From Megalonaias nervosa (Eukaryota; Mollusca; Bivalvia; Unionida; Unionidae): a DNA stretch of 64,000 bases. Location: NCBI GenBank assembly GCA_016617855.1, contig JAECUM010001712.1, positions 1 through 64,000 of the forward strand, in the 5' to 3' direction. Under the pieces are notes generated by a model. It made no database searches and was not told the origin of the DNA. It saw only the letters and a program-made list of their open reading frames with translations. Shown here piece by piece: positions 32,431 through 44,769 of the stretch (position 1 is the stretch's first letter; each line of letters begins with the position of its first letter). The position numbers and the translations under genes were made by a program.

Positions 32431-33989
32431 GTATTTTGTAGGGGTAAAATGATTCATCGATATATCGATGCTTTTGCTGAAACAATACACATCTCGATAC
32501 AAGAGATAGAGAATCATTACGAAACAATAATTACCATATGCATGCTATTTTAATCTTCAGCACTCAGGAATAATTATCATTAGTTGTGATTTTATAAAAT
32601 TATAATCCAGCTGAAACAGCATTTGCAGCCACAGGCACTCGTGTTTATTAGCAAAAACAAAGACTATTTGAGAATACCCACTTGCTGTCTATAAGTTAAC
32701 ACAAAGTGACATTGTTCGCAATTTGGCCCCCCCCCCCTTCCCAATTTCATGCTAATTATCTTAGCCCAGAAGTATGTTCAGCATATACATACTTCAAGCA
32801 CAACATAAATGGTTGTGAAACTAAATTTGATTTTCACAACATGTCCAGGAAAAAGCATTATGGCATAGTATGAACCATTCATGATGAAAGTTTTACAAAT
32901 GCTTGTTTAAAACACAGGCTACCTAGAAAACCCAATATGTCTGATTCCCAGTGTGTTTCATTACAATTTGGTTTGGCACATACTTGCTGATGATGGTGAT
33001 GATGACAATAATTTTTAAGGTTATGAAGTATATCAGATTACTGGAGCTGGCAAAGTGTTAATGGAGAGAGCAATCAGTAATTTTGAGTCCAAAATAGTGT
33101 TAAATACGAGTCAGATGGATGGACAAAAAATAACCTGTCAGTGGTATTTCGAAAATAAATGTACAAAGGGTAGAATAAATGTACAAAGGGTAGAATTAAA
33201 ATACAGTTTTTTTATCTAAAAGATAAAGCAATTTTCATTTTTTTTTAAATTAATCAATTTCGCTCTGCGGATCATATGCTACAAAAACATATACAAGTAT
33301 CCATATCAGGGCTACGATAAGTTGAATAAAATAAGGGTAAAAAATGAAATTAAGAAGTAAAGATATTTATTTTAATACCTATATCTACACAAGCTCTTAT
33401 ACTCTTATACAGCATTATGGAACAGATAAGAAATTTGTCATGGTAGTCAGGTTACTATTGATTTAACAAAGGAAGTTTATGTTAGTGAAAAATCTTATTT
33501 TGGAGTAGATGTATCCAAATGATAATATTTATGAGCTCTGGAAAATTGTTCATAATTGTCATAAAGATCAGTTTTCCAACCTATTCAAGTTGACAAAGCT
33601 AGCTATGTATATGCCCCTTTAGAAAGAAGCACAGAACAATATTGAAACAAAGAAATGGAGTAGAGTAAGCTCAGATATAATTAACAGATTAATGCTTATA
33701 CAACTACAGATGACACCTGTCAAAGATGTGATTACAGTAGAGCTCTAGGTTATATCCAAAGGTTAGAATCTGCCAAATCTTAGCACCGTCAGCATGGAAT
33801 AACCTATAAGGGTCTATAAAATATAAACGATCTCATGGCAAGGACTACCTGCATTAAAATGATAGGAAGATAATCAGACATAACTACTATATTGGTCTGT
33901 ATTAACTGTATTAAATGTTACTTATGTGTTGCAGTCAGTGTGGAACTGGGTCTGATGGCTTAAAGATGCACCAGCAGATCTTGGTCTGT
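32431..33989. other. No gene seen
   Basis: AT-rich, with a C run at 32,727-32,737 and a small duplicated AAATGTACAAAGGGTAGAAT at 33,157-33,194. Nothing else. Confidence 0.5.
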
Positions 33990-34525
33990 GTTAATTATGC
34001 TGCTTATCAGTTTCAGCATCCGGTGTAGATCTGGACCTGTAGGCTCATTATACAGATACGGTTATGGGTCTATGTTACTTAACTGTCTTTTTGAGTTCAC
34101 ACTATCAAAGGAGATCTGGACCTGTAGGCTCATTACACAAATATGGTTCTGGGTCTATGTTACTTTACTGTCTGAGTTCACACTATCAAAGGAGATCTGG
34201 ACCTGTAGGCTCATTATACAAATATGGTTCTGGGTCTATGTTACTTTACTGTCTATGAGTTCACACTATTAAGGAGATCTGGACCTGTAGGCTCATTATA
34301 CAGATATGGTCCTGGGTCTATGTTACTGTACTGTCTATGAGTTCACATTATCAAAGGAGATCTGGACCTGGAGGCTCATTATACAGATATGATTCTGGGT
34401 CAATGTGTCTGTACTGTCTTTATGAGTTCACAATATCAAAGGAGATCTGGACCTGTAGGCTCATTATACAGGTATGACTCTGGGTCTATGTTACTGTACT
34501 GTCTTTATGAGTTTACATTATCTGG
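33990..34525. repeat. Minisatellite of 81-85-bp units, 6 copies
   Basis: GAGATCTGGACCTGTAGGCT recurs at 34,111, 34,192, 34,274, 34,357 and 34,442, with a first partial copy at 34,028. Open frames of up to 94 codons here are by-products of the repeat. Confidence 0.92.
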
Positions 34526-35100
34526 GTCTGTGTTATTTGTTGTCTAGATCTGGGTCTATATTATTTGTTGTCTAGATCTGGGTCTATGTTATTTGTTGTC
34601 TAGATCTGGGTCTATGTTATTTGTTGTCTAGATGTGAGTCGATGTTATTTGTTGTCTAGATCTGGGTCTATGTTATTTGTTGTCTAGATTTGGGTCTATG
34701 TTATTTGTTGTCTAGATGTGGGTCTATGTTATTTGTTGTCTAGATGTGGGTCTATGTTATTTGTTGTCTAGATGTGGGTCTGTGTTATTTGTTGTTTAGA
34801 TCTGGGTCTATGTTATTTGTTGACTAAATCTGGGTCTATGCCATTTGTTGTCTAGATCTAGGTCTATATTAGTTGTCTAGATCTGGGTCTATGCTGTTTG
34901 TTGTCTAGATCTGGGTCTATGCTGTTTGTTGTCTAGATCTGGGTCTATGCTATTTGTTGTCTAGATCTGGGTCTTTGTTATTTGTTGTCTAGATCTGGGT
35001 GTATGTTATTTGTTGTCTAGATCTGGGTCTATGTTATTTGTTGTCTAGATCTGGGTGTATGCTATTTGCTGTCTAGATCTGGGTCTATGTTATTTGTTGT
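34520..35100. repeat. 28-bp minisatellite, about 20 copies
   Basis: Units of TCTAGATCTGGGTCTATG plus TTATTTGTTG. The core TCTGGGTCTATGTTA is shared with the adjoining 81-85-bp array, whose unit is about three times 28. A short second patch lies at 35,240-35,330. Confidence 0.93.
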
Positions 35101-35450
35101 ATTCATGACATTAAGTTAACAGTGCGTTTTAATACTTGGTGAAATAACCATAACATGTCTCGTGAATGATTTGTAATGATTTAATGATAGAAATGATTGG
35201 CAAAGGACTTCATGACCCAACAACAACCTATGTCATTTATTGTCAAGATCTGGGTCTATGTTGTTTGTTGTATAGATCTGGGTTTATGTTATTTGTTGTC
35301 TAGATCTGGGTCTATGTTATTTGTTGTATTCATGATATTAAGTTAACAGTGCATTTCAATTCTTGGTGTCTCATGAATGATTTGTAATGATTTAATGATA
35401 GAAATGATCGGCAAAGGATTTCATGACTCAACAACAGCAGAACTACTTTA
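35098..35450. repeat. Direct duplicate enclosing a second patch of the 28-bp minisatellite
   Basis: About 120 bp at 35,098-35,225 (TATTCATGACATTAAGTTAA onward) is repeated at 35,326-35,440, with four 28-bp units between. The array and its flank have been duplicated together. Confidence 0.85.
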
Positions 35451-36649
35451 AAAAATGCAATTTGTTTCAGTGCACCAACTGAATAACCTATATTTGTGTA
35501 TGAATTATTTTGCTGTACAGTCATTTTATCATAGTTTGTAATTACATTTAAATAAATGACTACATATCTGCTTTTTTGTTCATCAACTTTTAGTCAATAA
35601 AATGGCAATTTGCTGTCACTTGTAATTTTTATAATCAGTAGAATTTCCCAAAAGGAGATCATTTTACAATAGTGTGCTGGACTAAGTTTTCACACTGACA
35701 AGATTATATCGCCAAAATATCATGAATGTTTTACAACTATAATTAAAATTTCTTCACTAGATGTTAGTCAAGGATCACTTCATTATACTTTACAAACAAG
35801 TGCTGTCAGTATTAAAGAACGCACATGACCATACTGCTAGGTCAGTTGGGTGTCAAGTGTGAAGACATGTTTGTGTAATCTTAAATATAACACAGCAATG
35901 CCAAGTACCTGTAACACTTCTATCGGAGTTTCTTAAAAAAAAATAAATGAATTCAAGATTTAATGCAACACTGCTGGTATATTAGTTTTTGCATGTTAAC
36001 TGATTCTGTGTGATATTGTACATTAACTGCCAGTAATGGAATTTTCAATTGTACATTAATTGTCAGTAATGGAATTTTCACTTGTACATTAACTGTCAGT
36101 AATGGAATTTTCATGACTAAGGAAAATAGCATCAGTTTCTCTAAGTTAACTTGGGATGTGGAAAAAAAAAAATGTATCCATATTAGGCACATATGGCTCA
36201 TTGCTTGAAATAAATATAGGATTGTCTGCTACCATGTATTAATATGTATCACAACACGAAAACCTCATAATATGGTATATGTATTAATATGTCTCTCAAT
36301 ATTAAAATTGTCAATACAATAGGACATTCTGATATCTGCACAATGTCCTGATCTGAGTGGACATTATAATACTTACAAATATTCTGAGCTATAGTATCTA
36401 CAATATATTTTTGTACCCATTCAGTTTTCAAACACTGCATTTTGAAAATCACTTTTAAAAGATTTTTTTACAGAGAAGATTTGCCAATTTAAAACTTTGC
36501 AAATATGGGTATAAAACTCTACAATGACAATTATGAATATCTCTTTTTTCATATATAACACTAAGTAGAAAAGTATGAATATTTCTATACCTGCAAAATT
36601 ATAAACAGAAAATGTTCTAGCAAATTGTGTTTCTCTGGAACTACTTACC

Positions 36650-39290
36650 CATTCATATTAATATTAGGAATTATTTTCACTACCTCCTGAATCTAGTCTT
36701 ACCCTAGACTTGAGAAATGTCCCACCTCTGTGTACAAAGGGAATTAACTCTTAAAGATTATCTCACCTTACCATGCTAGCTAGCACTTCACATACAGGAT
36801 ATTGCTCGTTTTAACCTGAAAATCGCCTGACACAGGATGTTGGCATTGCAGGGATGGCTAGAAGGGAGTGGATTAAGTAAGTATTTAATTTAATGAATTT
36901 TCGTTCTCCATCAGATACATTAACCAATTACAGAAATATTGGGTGAACTATGTTAGAGAAGAAGAAAATGCTGAGCATTCAATCTGTACTTAAATGTACC
37001 ACGAACATGTCTACATATGCAACTATCTTGCAGACTCCCACGTTTGCAAAGTAATTACAAAGAAAGATTTATTGGGCAAATCCACCAAAAATTGACTGCT
37101 CCTACCCATGAATGTGGTAGTATCAGGTGTGGAGTGGTTGTATGACTGTTTCAGCAGCAACCAAGGGACAGATGAGATCCGACTCAAGAGTTTTGTTAGG
37201 CAATGTCATGGAAAATGAAGGTGGAAAAAGTAGATAGGGCATGTCAACGGATTTGATTATGTCTTTAACTGAGACATTGTGCTTAAAGACAAGGCACACA
37301 GAAATAGCTCGTATTTTGTGAGATGAACTCTTCACCCGATGTGCCTGTTCCTGTTAGAGATCAAAGCATGCTTCAATTTAATCAGGATGATAATGCTTGT
37401 GGGTTTATGTCCAGTTTCCCTGTTTCGAGTGGGAGGAAAATCCTCTGGTGTCTGCATCAGGTACACTTATTGCGCTTCATATAGATTTTGAGAGCAAATA
37501 CAGGGTCCTGTAACCTTGCCTCTCTTGAAGGATGGACTGAGGTGAGGGGCCATACATTTTTTGACTGCCGGTAGATGGAACTCTGTTCTTTGTGATGCAA
37601 CCTGGTTGTGTTATTAAAATGACTGAACTGTTAGAATAAACTGCAGGTAGTTTGCATCAACATTCAAAGCACAGAGCTCACTTACTCTTGATGCCAAAAG
37701 CTATATGAAAGATTGTTTTGTATGATAGTTGCTTCAGCAGGACAGTGGACAAAGGTTGTCATGTCAAGACCCAAGAGAGATTCTGCTATGGGCACATGAT
37801 CAGTGACCGAGGCTTCGATTGATCAAAGCTGGTCAGCAAGTCCATGAAATCTTTATTGCGACCAATGACAAGCCCCCATGATGCATAAATGTGTCAGAAT
37901 CATAGAGTGATATCCCCTAAGCTTAATTGGTGCTGAATTCCTGCTTTTAATGAGAAAAAGAAAGACATTAGCTTGGAGAATGGAAGTTGAGAGCCTGGCA
38001 CACACCAGAAGGTAGCCAGAGTGTAGTAAAGGAGGTAAGTCATTTTTTGGAATTAGAAGGCCTAGAGGAGAAGACAAGCTGCAACCAACCACATCCCAAG
38101 TGTGATTGTACCTGGCCTCCTCTGCCAGTATGTACAGTACCCGAGAGGCCAAATCCAAAAAGGAGGTAACAGAAACCAGATTCAGTGAAAGCTTTGAAGT
38201 GGCATTGAAACTTATGTCAACCTTGTAATACAGATGGGAAATATATACTGAAGGCAGAGAAATCTTTGTCATGGATAGGCATATCCATATTACAGGTGTT
38301 GCTGTGCTACCTGTACAAATATGAAGAAAAGGTGGCCTGAAGTTGACTTGCCAAAAACAAGGCCTGATTATACCTGGATCACTCATTTTTGTTTGTTAAG
38401 TGACCATCCATTCTGGCAATCTTCAAAGACTGAGGTAAAACTCTGAAGGATAGATGCACATCATTGTCAAATGAAGCCTTGACTTTCTATGATAAACTTT
38501 TAAACAGCAGTAGGAGTCATTAGGTGGAGGATAAAATTTGAAAAATGTCTTGTATATCTGTTTTAATACTTAATTCAGATTTACAAGGAGACTAAATTGG
38601 AAAGGTTAGTTGACTTGAAGGTCCTTTTTCTCCAGAGAGTATATCCCCTGGCACGTCGCACCATAAGGCAAAGATGCGGCTATATGATCAACATGCATTG
38701 CTGAGACTTTTCAGCATAGGAAGGCTATGAAGGTAGTCTTGGGATATCATGGGTCAACTGGAATGGCACAGATGGATGGTCAGTAAAAAACTGGTTTTCT
38801 GGCTTGGCCGATTAAACTAATGCATTTGTGAGTGTTGAATGAACAGGTATGGTTGATGGATTGTACAACCAGAAGGTCTGCTGGATGGCCAGCTGGCTGT
38901 TTAGCCTGTCTGGGCAGTAAATTTAGCATAAAATATGGCAAACAATGTTTGAAAACAGAACCTGTACCATATCTAATGTGTCCAGATGCTGGGAGAATCT
39001 GTTGACAGCCATGACAGAAAACATAGTACAGATGTCAGATTGTTGGCCAGGCAAGTGGAAGGTTGCGCAAACAGCCAGATACAGTGAAAGTTAAAACAAA
39101 TTATGCCTGGTATATGGAGTGCCAGCTAGTGGTACAAGGGGATGTAATCTGTCAGTGTAACTTCTCTATGTCTATACAAAGTAGAGTCAGATAGACTTTC
39201 CAAGTATATGGAAGGGCTGGACTTCAGAGGTAGCAGAAGTAATTTCTGATGTTAATGTGATTGGGTAATGTATATTAAGAAAACAAATTT
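36650..39290 (-). mobile_element. Extent of insertion in last intron of crotonase copy 3
   Basis: By comparison with copy 1, about 2.6 kb is extra here, bracketing the DIRS-like recombinase. The edges are estimated from where homology with 18,880-18,930 stops and restarts and are uncertain by up to 50 bp. The 38,400-39,290 part is GC-richer than its surroundings and probably belongs to the element, but I could not assign a domain to it. Confidence 0.5.
37123..38386 (-). mobile_element. DIRS-like tyrosine-recombinase retroelement remnant
   Basis: On the minus strand, broken frames in order show a helical N-terminal core-binding-like stretch (about 38,000-37,860), then a segment resembling the 'DLSWVL ... 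LKHLTxKTVFLLALAS' block of DIRS recombinases (about 37,830-37,660), then LQDPVFALKIYMKR (like 'LCPVRALKIYL') and a segment like 'RLF..xKPG....I.P.TISSW', and finally SHKIRAISVCL, the H-x-x-R box of tyrosine recombinases, near 37,330-37,290, ending with LVAAETVIQP. Several stops and shifts are present, so it is dead. A 177-codon frame covers 38,386-37,853. I saw no reverse transcriptase; the element seems 5'-truncated. Confidence 0.7.
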
Positions 39291-39339
39291 TACTAATAAC
39301 TGAACACATTACTAGATTCTTAGAAATTACAAACAATAC

Positions 39340-39512
39340 CCGGTATACCTTCATCAAGGATCACTTTCATGCCATTCTCAAACTCATATCGCAGAACTGC
39401 AATCCATGAATCGGCATCAAAGGCTGAATACTAGGCTGACCTCCTGTCTGCATTCATATGAAGTTCTGTACATTTGGCTACTTCATGTACCAGCAGAAGG
39501 GACTGTCCAGAG
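39340..39512 (-). pseudogene. Crotonase penultimate exon, copy 3, with in-frame stop and frameshift
   Basis: A 173-bp exon between CACAG and GTATTG. The reading frame contains the family block 'ADRRSA-stop-YSAFDADSW' followed by a conserved YEFENGMKVI segment and EGIPG, which corresponds to the C-terminal helices of crotonase-family proteins. A Tyr codon has become TAG at 39,433-39,431. Near the 5' end one G appears to be missing compared with copy 1, so the phase does not match the 5' exon. Otherwise it reads cleanly. The exon ends in phase 1, exactly matching the last exons of copies 1 and 2. The best-preserved of three copies in the window. Confidence 0.8.
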
Positions 39513-41844
39513 CTGTGATTAAAAAGGGACAATGAAAGCAAAAAATGCAGTTTGGAAACAATATAGGCAAATTAGCCACCAATGAATAATATGGCCACCA
39601 CTAATGGTAACATCTGAGAATACATAAGTAACCTTTCTTGGGAATCAAAACAAATATGTGGTTTGAAACTTAAAATTTAGGTTTTCATTTCATATTATTC
39701 TAGAAATAACAATTTTACATTCCAGCAAATTAGTTAATAAAATTTCCACAATTTGAAGAAAGTAAGAATTACCAGGAACAGTTCTGCATTATTGTTGTTA
39801 TCATTGATATTATATTTGCTGAAATAAGGAATGACATTTTATTATTAATTACATATATAAGATATATATGTATGAGAAGAACAAGACTACAATTTATATG
39901 AATAGAGTTTGCATGGCCAAGGGAGACAACTCTGACATATATAGAAATTTTCAATTTCTCAGGTGCCAACATATAAAATTTATTTTTTAGTCATAGCACC
40001 TTGCCTTGATTAATCTGGAATGTAAATGTTTGATACATTTCCTAAATATAATTAAAAAATTAAGGTCCTATGTTAATGAAGAAGGCACTGAGGAAGAAGT
40101 CGAACTCATCATTAACAGGTTTGACATTAGAATAAAACAAGATTATTGTGAACACAAATAAAAGAAATACACAACTTGTACAAAATAAACTTACCTGATA
40201 AACTTTGACATATACATACAAATGGAACTGCAGAAACCCCTATAGCATATCTTAATAGGGACATAAAGAGCTGTCAAGATACCAGTATAAATAGAGTCCA
40301 ACCTGTCAATAGTGGCTATGTACAGGAAATGCCATAACTGGCTGTTCAACAAAGGTGACAGTTATACTCAGATTTACCTCTCTCGACCATGCAAAGAATA
40401 TTGGTCATGGTTATTATTATTTTTATTATTATTATTAACAAGATTGTTTTATGTCCACTGTACAACATAATCATAATTATGTGTCTGCTTTTCTCCCCCA
40501 AATTTATGTTCACAGGCATGTTTAAAATACTGAATGATCCTTGACCCTCATGAAATGGGATGTAACTTGTATCTGTTCTCAAGATGGCTTTAATGCACAG
40601 GCAAATAGATGAAGATATCTAACTATACCTGTCACAGTGGCAGACAAGGTGACTTCCATTTCTGTTGTGATAACACAAACCATTTTTGGCAAGAACAGGA
40701 AAGAACTGTTTTCTAAGCCTCATTACCAATTTCCACATTTTTCAAAGTTTTGCCACCCTCAAAAAAGATCCCAGCAACCCTCTATGACCCTCCAGAATGA
40801 CCCTGCAACCTGTTTGAGGTCATGACCTTGGGTTAGGGAACCAATGGTCTAAACAATAACTTCAAAATGAAGCAAAAATTCAATTTGCGTAAACTCAATC
40901 TTCGATGAAGGTAAGCTGTATCGGCCACTTAAGGCAAGGATAAAACCCTGTTTATGTAGTCAAGACTTGGCTGCTGACCACGTTAGACAGAATGACCATT
41001 ACATCCAGACATTTGTATAGGAAATCTGCAATGGAAAATTATAATGGCCATTGTGAACAGATGACCTCTGAGTAAAGGTTATTATTAAGACAGATTTTAC
41101 TGTAATATGGATATAATGAACTGTGGAGTTACCAACATAAACAATAGGGATATAAGGAGTTGTGGAGACACCAAAGCAATTTTGGAGTTGTTTGGTGTCT
41201 TACAGCACTGCACCACAACTAGGTTTTTTCATCCTTAAGGTATTAGGTATAAAGTGCACTGCCCAAGGACACACCCTGACAGCTCACCTGGGATATTCCA
41301 ATGTTAGGATCTGAACATGCACCTTTTCAGTCACAGAGCAATGAAGAAATAGTGAGTCAGCTACACCAACCAATGAGCTGCCATGGCTCTTTCAGCCATG
41401 AAAAATGAAGAATTAGTGCGACTGCTACACCAACCAATGAGCAGCCATGCCTCTTTCCAATATTAGTTAGGTTTATTATACATGCCTAAACCATCAGTGG
41501 GTCATGAATCACTTAAGTATATGTTGAGTGTGGTACAGCAACTAATGAGGCCTATTCTACATTCCCAACCATTAAAGGGTTATGAATTAATGAAGCATAT
41601 AATGAGTATGGAGTCACCATGACTCATGCTTCCATTGGTCAAGCCTATTATACATCCCCAATCCCGTAGAGGATCATGAATCAATGAAGCATATAGTAGG
41701 TGTGGAGTCACCATGATTCGTGCTTCCATTAGTCAGGCCTATTCTACATCCCAAAGTTTGTAGAGGATATTTTGATGTCCCAAAACCTTTGTTATGAATG
41801 TTTTTTTTATTGCATTTCAAATGTATGCCAACCTGTTACTGTAC

Positions 41845-41982
41845 TAAAAACTCCATTGGCTAGTTCCATTTCAAGCGCTTCTTTTGTCCCAACCAGACTG
41901 CCAGTAAGAATTAGATCCAGGACACATGACAGTCCTATCAGCTTGAGAAGTCGGACAGTGCCTCCATCTATGAGGGGCACAC
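41845..41982 (-). pseudogene. Crotonase (enoyl-CoA hydratase/isomerase family) internal exon, copy 3
   Basis: A 138-bp exon bounded by TATTACAG at its 5' side and GTACAG at its 3' side, open throughout. It encodes 45 residues beginning VPLIDGGTVRL and containing an LILTG stretch and a KEALEM..AN segment, which is the signature found just after the active-site region of crotonase-superfamily proteins (the 'GVPLxDGGTVRL ... A.D.ILTGR ... EA...G.AN' block). It starts and ends in phase 1. The next exon in this gene lies at 39,512-39,340 on the same strand. Upstream exons with the oxyanion-hole glycines should lie above 42,000, but I could not find them. The exon itself has no lesion; the gene is called a pseudogene because the next exon is broken. 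Confidence 0.8.
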
Positions 41983-42009
41983 CTGTAATAAAAAAAAATA
42001 TTTGCCATT

Positions 42010-42160
42010 GATTGTTTTACTGTTTCATAGCACACCAACACAAATACATTATGCTATTTATTCGAAACCGGAATAAAGTGCCTTGCCTAAGGGCACACCA
42101 TACAAGCTGGTCTAATGGTATGATTTGAACCCACACCCTATCTGCACCTATCTTACTCTT
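42010..42160 (-). mobile_element. Degenerate SINE-like repeat, family C
   Basis: Minus strand B box GGGTTCAAATC with a tail side reading TGTGCCCTTAGGCAAGGCAC. Similar degenerate pieces lie at 32,230-32,345, 41,230-41,345, 47,665-47,790 and 50,065-50,130. Family C is older than A and B. Confidence 0.6.
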
Positions 42161-42621
42161 GGGAATGAAATGATAAGAATCATGACTCATTCATCACAAG
42201 CAATAAACCATCGATTTTAATTGCCTTGAGATATTGTGTGTTTTTATGGAGGTTTCTTATGACTTCATTTTTTTGTAATGGTTTATTTGCTTGTATCATG
42301 GACAATGTAATTTTTTCATACTTGGTAATGATTAAGTTGTTTGTAGCCTGTTATATCAAATATTTACCAGCACATTTTTTACCAGCCACGTTGCTGGTAC
42401 TTGGGTTGTACTATACGATGGAAGGCTCTTTGAATTTGAAGCCGTTATTAATTTAGTTTTACTTTTCCTGTTCGAATCTGTTCCCCACAGTCAAACAGTG
42501 GCACGAATGCTTTAGTTGTTAACATGTGATCATGAAAAATCATAACTGACTGAATGGTCATGTGACTTTTTCTGACCTTTCTTAGACATTTTTTGCTTAG
42601 TTTGGCTTTTTGGATTTTTTT

Positions 42622-42920
42622 AAACATAGTTTTAACAATTTTCCAGTCATATTGCTATAATGTCTGCAGTGCTGCAGTTCATAGTGAAGTCTAGCCCTGG
42701 GGTATCATGCAGAAGACATGTAGCATCATGTCCCACCCAGTGACATTATCTTGACACCAGGCCGAGCAGTCCTAACACTAACCTCTTAATGCTGAGCACC
42801 AAGCGAAGCAGCTGCAAGTACCAATTTTTATAAGTCTATGGTATGACTCAGCTTAGGTTTAAACCCATTACCTCCCACATTTGAGGCAGACTCTCTAACC
42901 ACTTAAGCCATCAGAGCGTT
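42622..42920 (-). mobile_element. tRNA-derived SINE, family A (diverged, minus strand)
   Basis: Reverse complement of the family-A body: the 3' end AACAATTTTCCAGTCAT is at 42,632, the B-box region near 42,860, and the head ends at about 42,920. More diverged than the two plus-strand copies. Confidence 0.82.
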
Positions 42921-43313
42921 CCTATTGTGCTTGATCATCAAACTGCTACTTAAGGAATTTGATGAAAAACAACACATTTATATTCTTTAATGTTTTTTCC
43001 TTTAATATTAATCCTCATTAACTTCTAGACTACTTACCAAGTTTAAAAGTTAATGCAAATCAGATGATTGTGTTATAGGTCACAGGGACATGTCAGCTTA
43101 GCTCTATCTAGGTATTCCATTACTTTGCACATGACTGAATAACAGATTTGTTTACATTACTGACCAATTTTTTACTGCGGACTTCTGACAGGAAAAATTT
43201 TAATTATCACAGTGACATACCATGTTAGCTCTCTACAGGTGCTCCATCACTTTGGATAAAATCTGATTGACTGATATGTTTACATTATTTACCAATTATC
43301 ATTTCAATATTAT

Positions 43314-43765
43314 ATGCCCATCCAGAATTATTATTATATCAATACAATATGCCCATCCAGAATTAGTATTATATCAATAGTATATGCCCATCCAGAATTA
43401 TATCAGTATTATACAGTGTATACCCATCCAGAATTATTATTATATCAATACGATATGCCCATCCAGAATTATTATTATATCAATACGATATGCCCATCCA
43501 GAATTAGTATTATATCAATATTATATGCCCATCCAGAATTATATCAATATTATACAGTGTATACCCATCCAGAATTATTAGTGCATCAACATTATATGCC
43601 CATCCAGAATTATCATTATATCAATATTATATGCCCATCCAGAATTATCATTATATTAATATTATATGCCCACTGAAAATTATTATTATATATATAATAT
43701 GCCCATCCAAAATTATTATGTCAATAGTATATACCCTTCCAAAATTATTATTTCAATATTATATA
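43314..43765. repeat. 35-bp minisatellite, about 13 copies
   Basis: Units of TATGCCCATCCAGAATTATT plus ATTATATCAATA, period 35 bp where measured (43,454 to 43,489), with shorter variants. Frames of 120 and 65 codons here come from the repeat. Confidence 0.92.
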
Positions 43766-44769
43766 TATAGGTAAAATATTCCCTAAATAGCTTACTATAA
43801 AATTACATAACCTGTTTTAGTCTTACATGTATAAATAACAATTATTTGTTTGTTGGACTCACTGGCTGTACTTTAATGGCACTATTTTGACTTTATCATA
43901 TCAAGGAAATGGGAGCTATGTGCATTTCCCAAGGTCACACCAAGGAACACAACCACTTAAGTTCAAGTCATACACATAAATGACACACCAAGGATGAACT
44001 AAGCCAGCCAACCATATATATGTACATCAATATTTGTCTTTTTTTCAATGACTTACTCAGCATGGCAACAAAAGGTTGTATAAATAACCCCAACATTGTC
44101 TGATATATCTGTGGCTGTTTTCTCGTGGAGAGAAAAGATTGAAGATCAGTTTTGCCAAGAAAATGGATGATGCATATTTTGGAATGACGCTTAGAAATCA
44201 AGATAACTCATGGACTCCATATACAGTTTGTCAAAATAGTCTCGAGTCTTTGAGAAATTGGCGTACAAGTAGAAAGAATGCACTGAACCTTGGATTATCC
44301 ATGATACGATGTTCATAAGAAACACTTTTCTGGACAAATGTAATAAACAAAATCTTATAATTTTGTATTCTTGGAAATTTACTTCTCTAATGCACACCAT
44401 CTATATATCTGACTTATTTTTTGTGAAAAAAAATGATGTGATACAAGAAAATGGTTGCAAAATTTGAAACCAGCATCGCAAAATTTTATAGGATCACTTA
44501 ACAGAGAGAAAACATCTTGTCCTTGGTTCTGAAATGCAAACTTGTTTACTTAAGTCATCAACTGCTAAAGTATTTAATGATGCAACCTGTAGATTTATAT
44601 CAAAATTTCAGTTTTTATGATTTCACTGTTTGAATTAATTTGTTCCTTTGTTTTGGGGGTTCCTTTTTGCCTTTATTAATTTGTTTTGTTGATTGATGTA
44701 ATAAAGATTACAATTAAAAGCAAAATTGTATTTGAATTATTTTTTGGTTAAATATTCAATAAATGGCAT

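Larger units (their letters stand above)
35680..41990. repeat. Segmental duplication block 3 (oldest crotonase copy)
   Basis: Positions 35,690-36,640 align weakly with 18,230-18,900, and 39,290-40,520 with 18,905-20,160. The DIRS-like element accounts for most of the extra 2.6 kb between. I could not find a terminal exon like those at 18,028 and 27,100 where it is expected (about 35,330-35,640), so copy 3 lacks its own last exon or it has diverged beyond recognition. Confidence 0.65.

Noticed and set aside
37853..38386. A 177-codon host gene on the minus strand
   Set aside because: It lies inside the DIRS-like element and continues in other frames into recombinase motifs.
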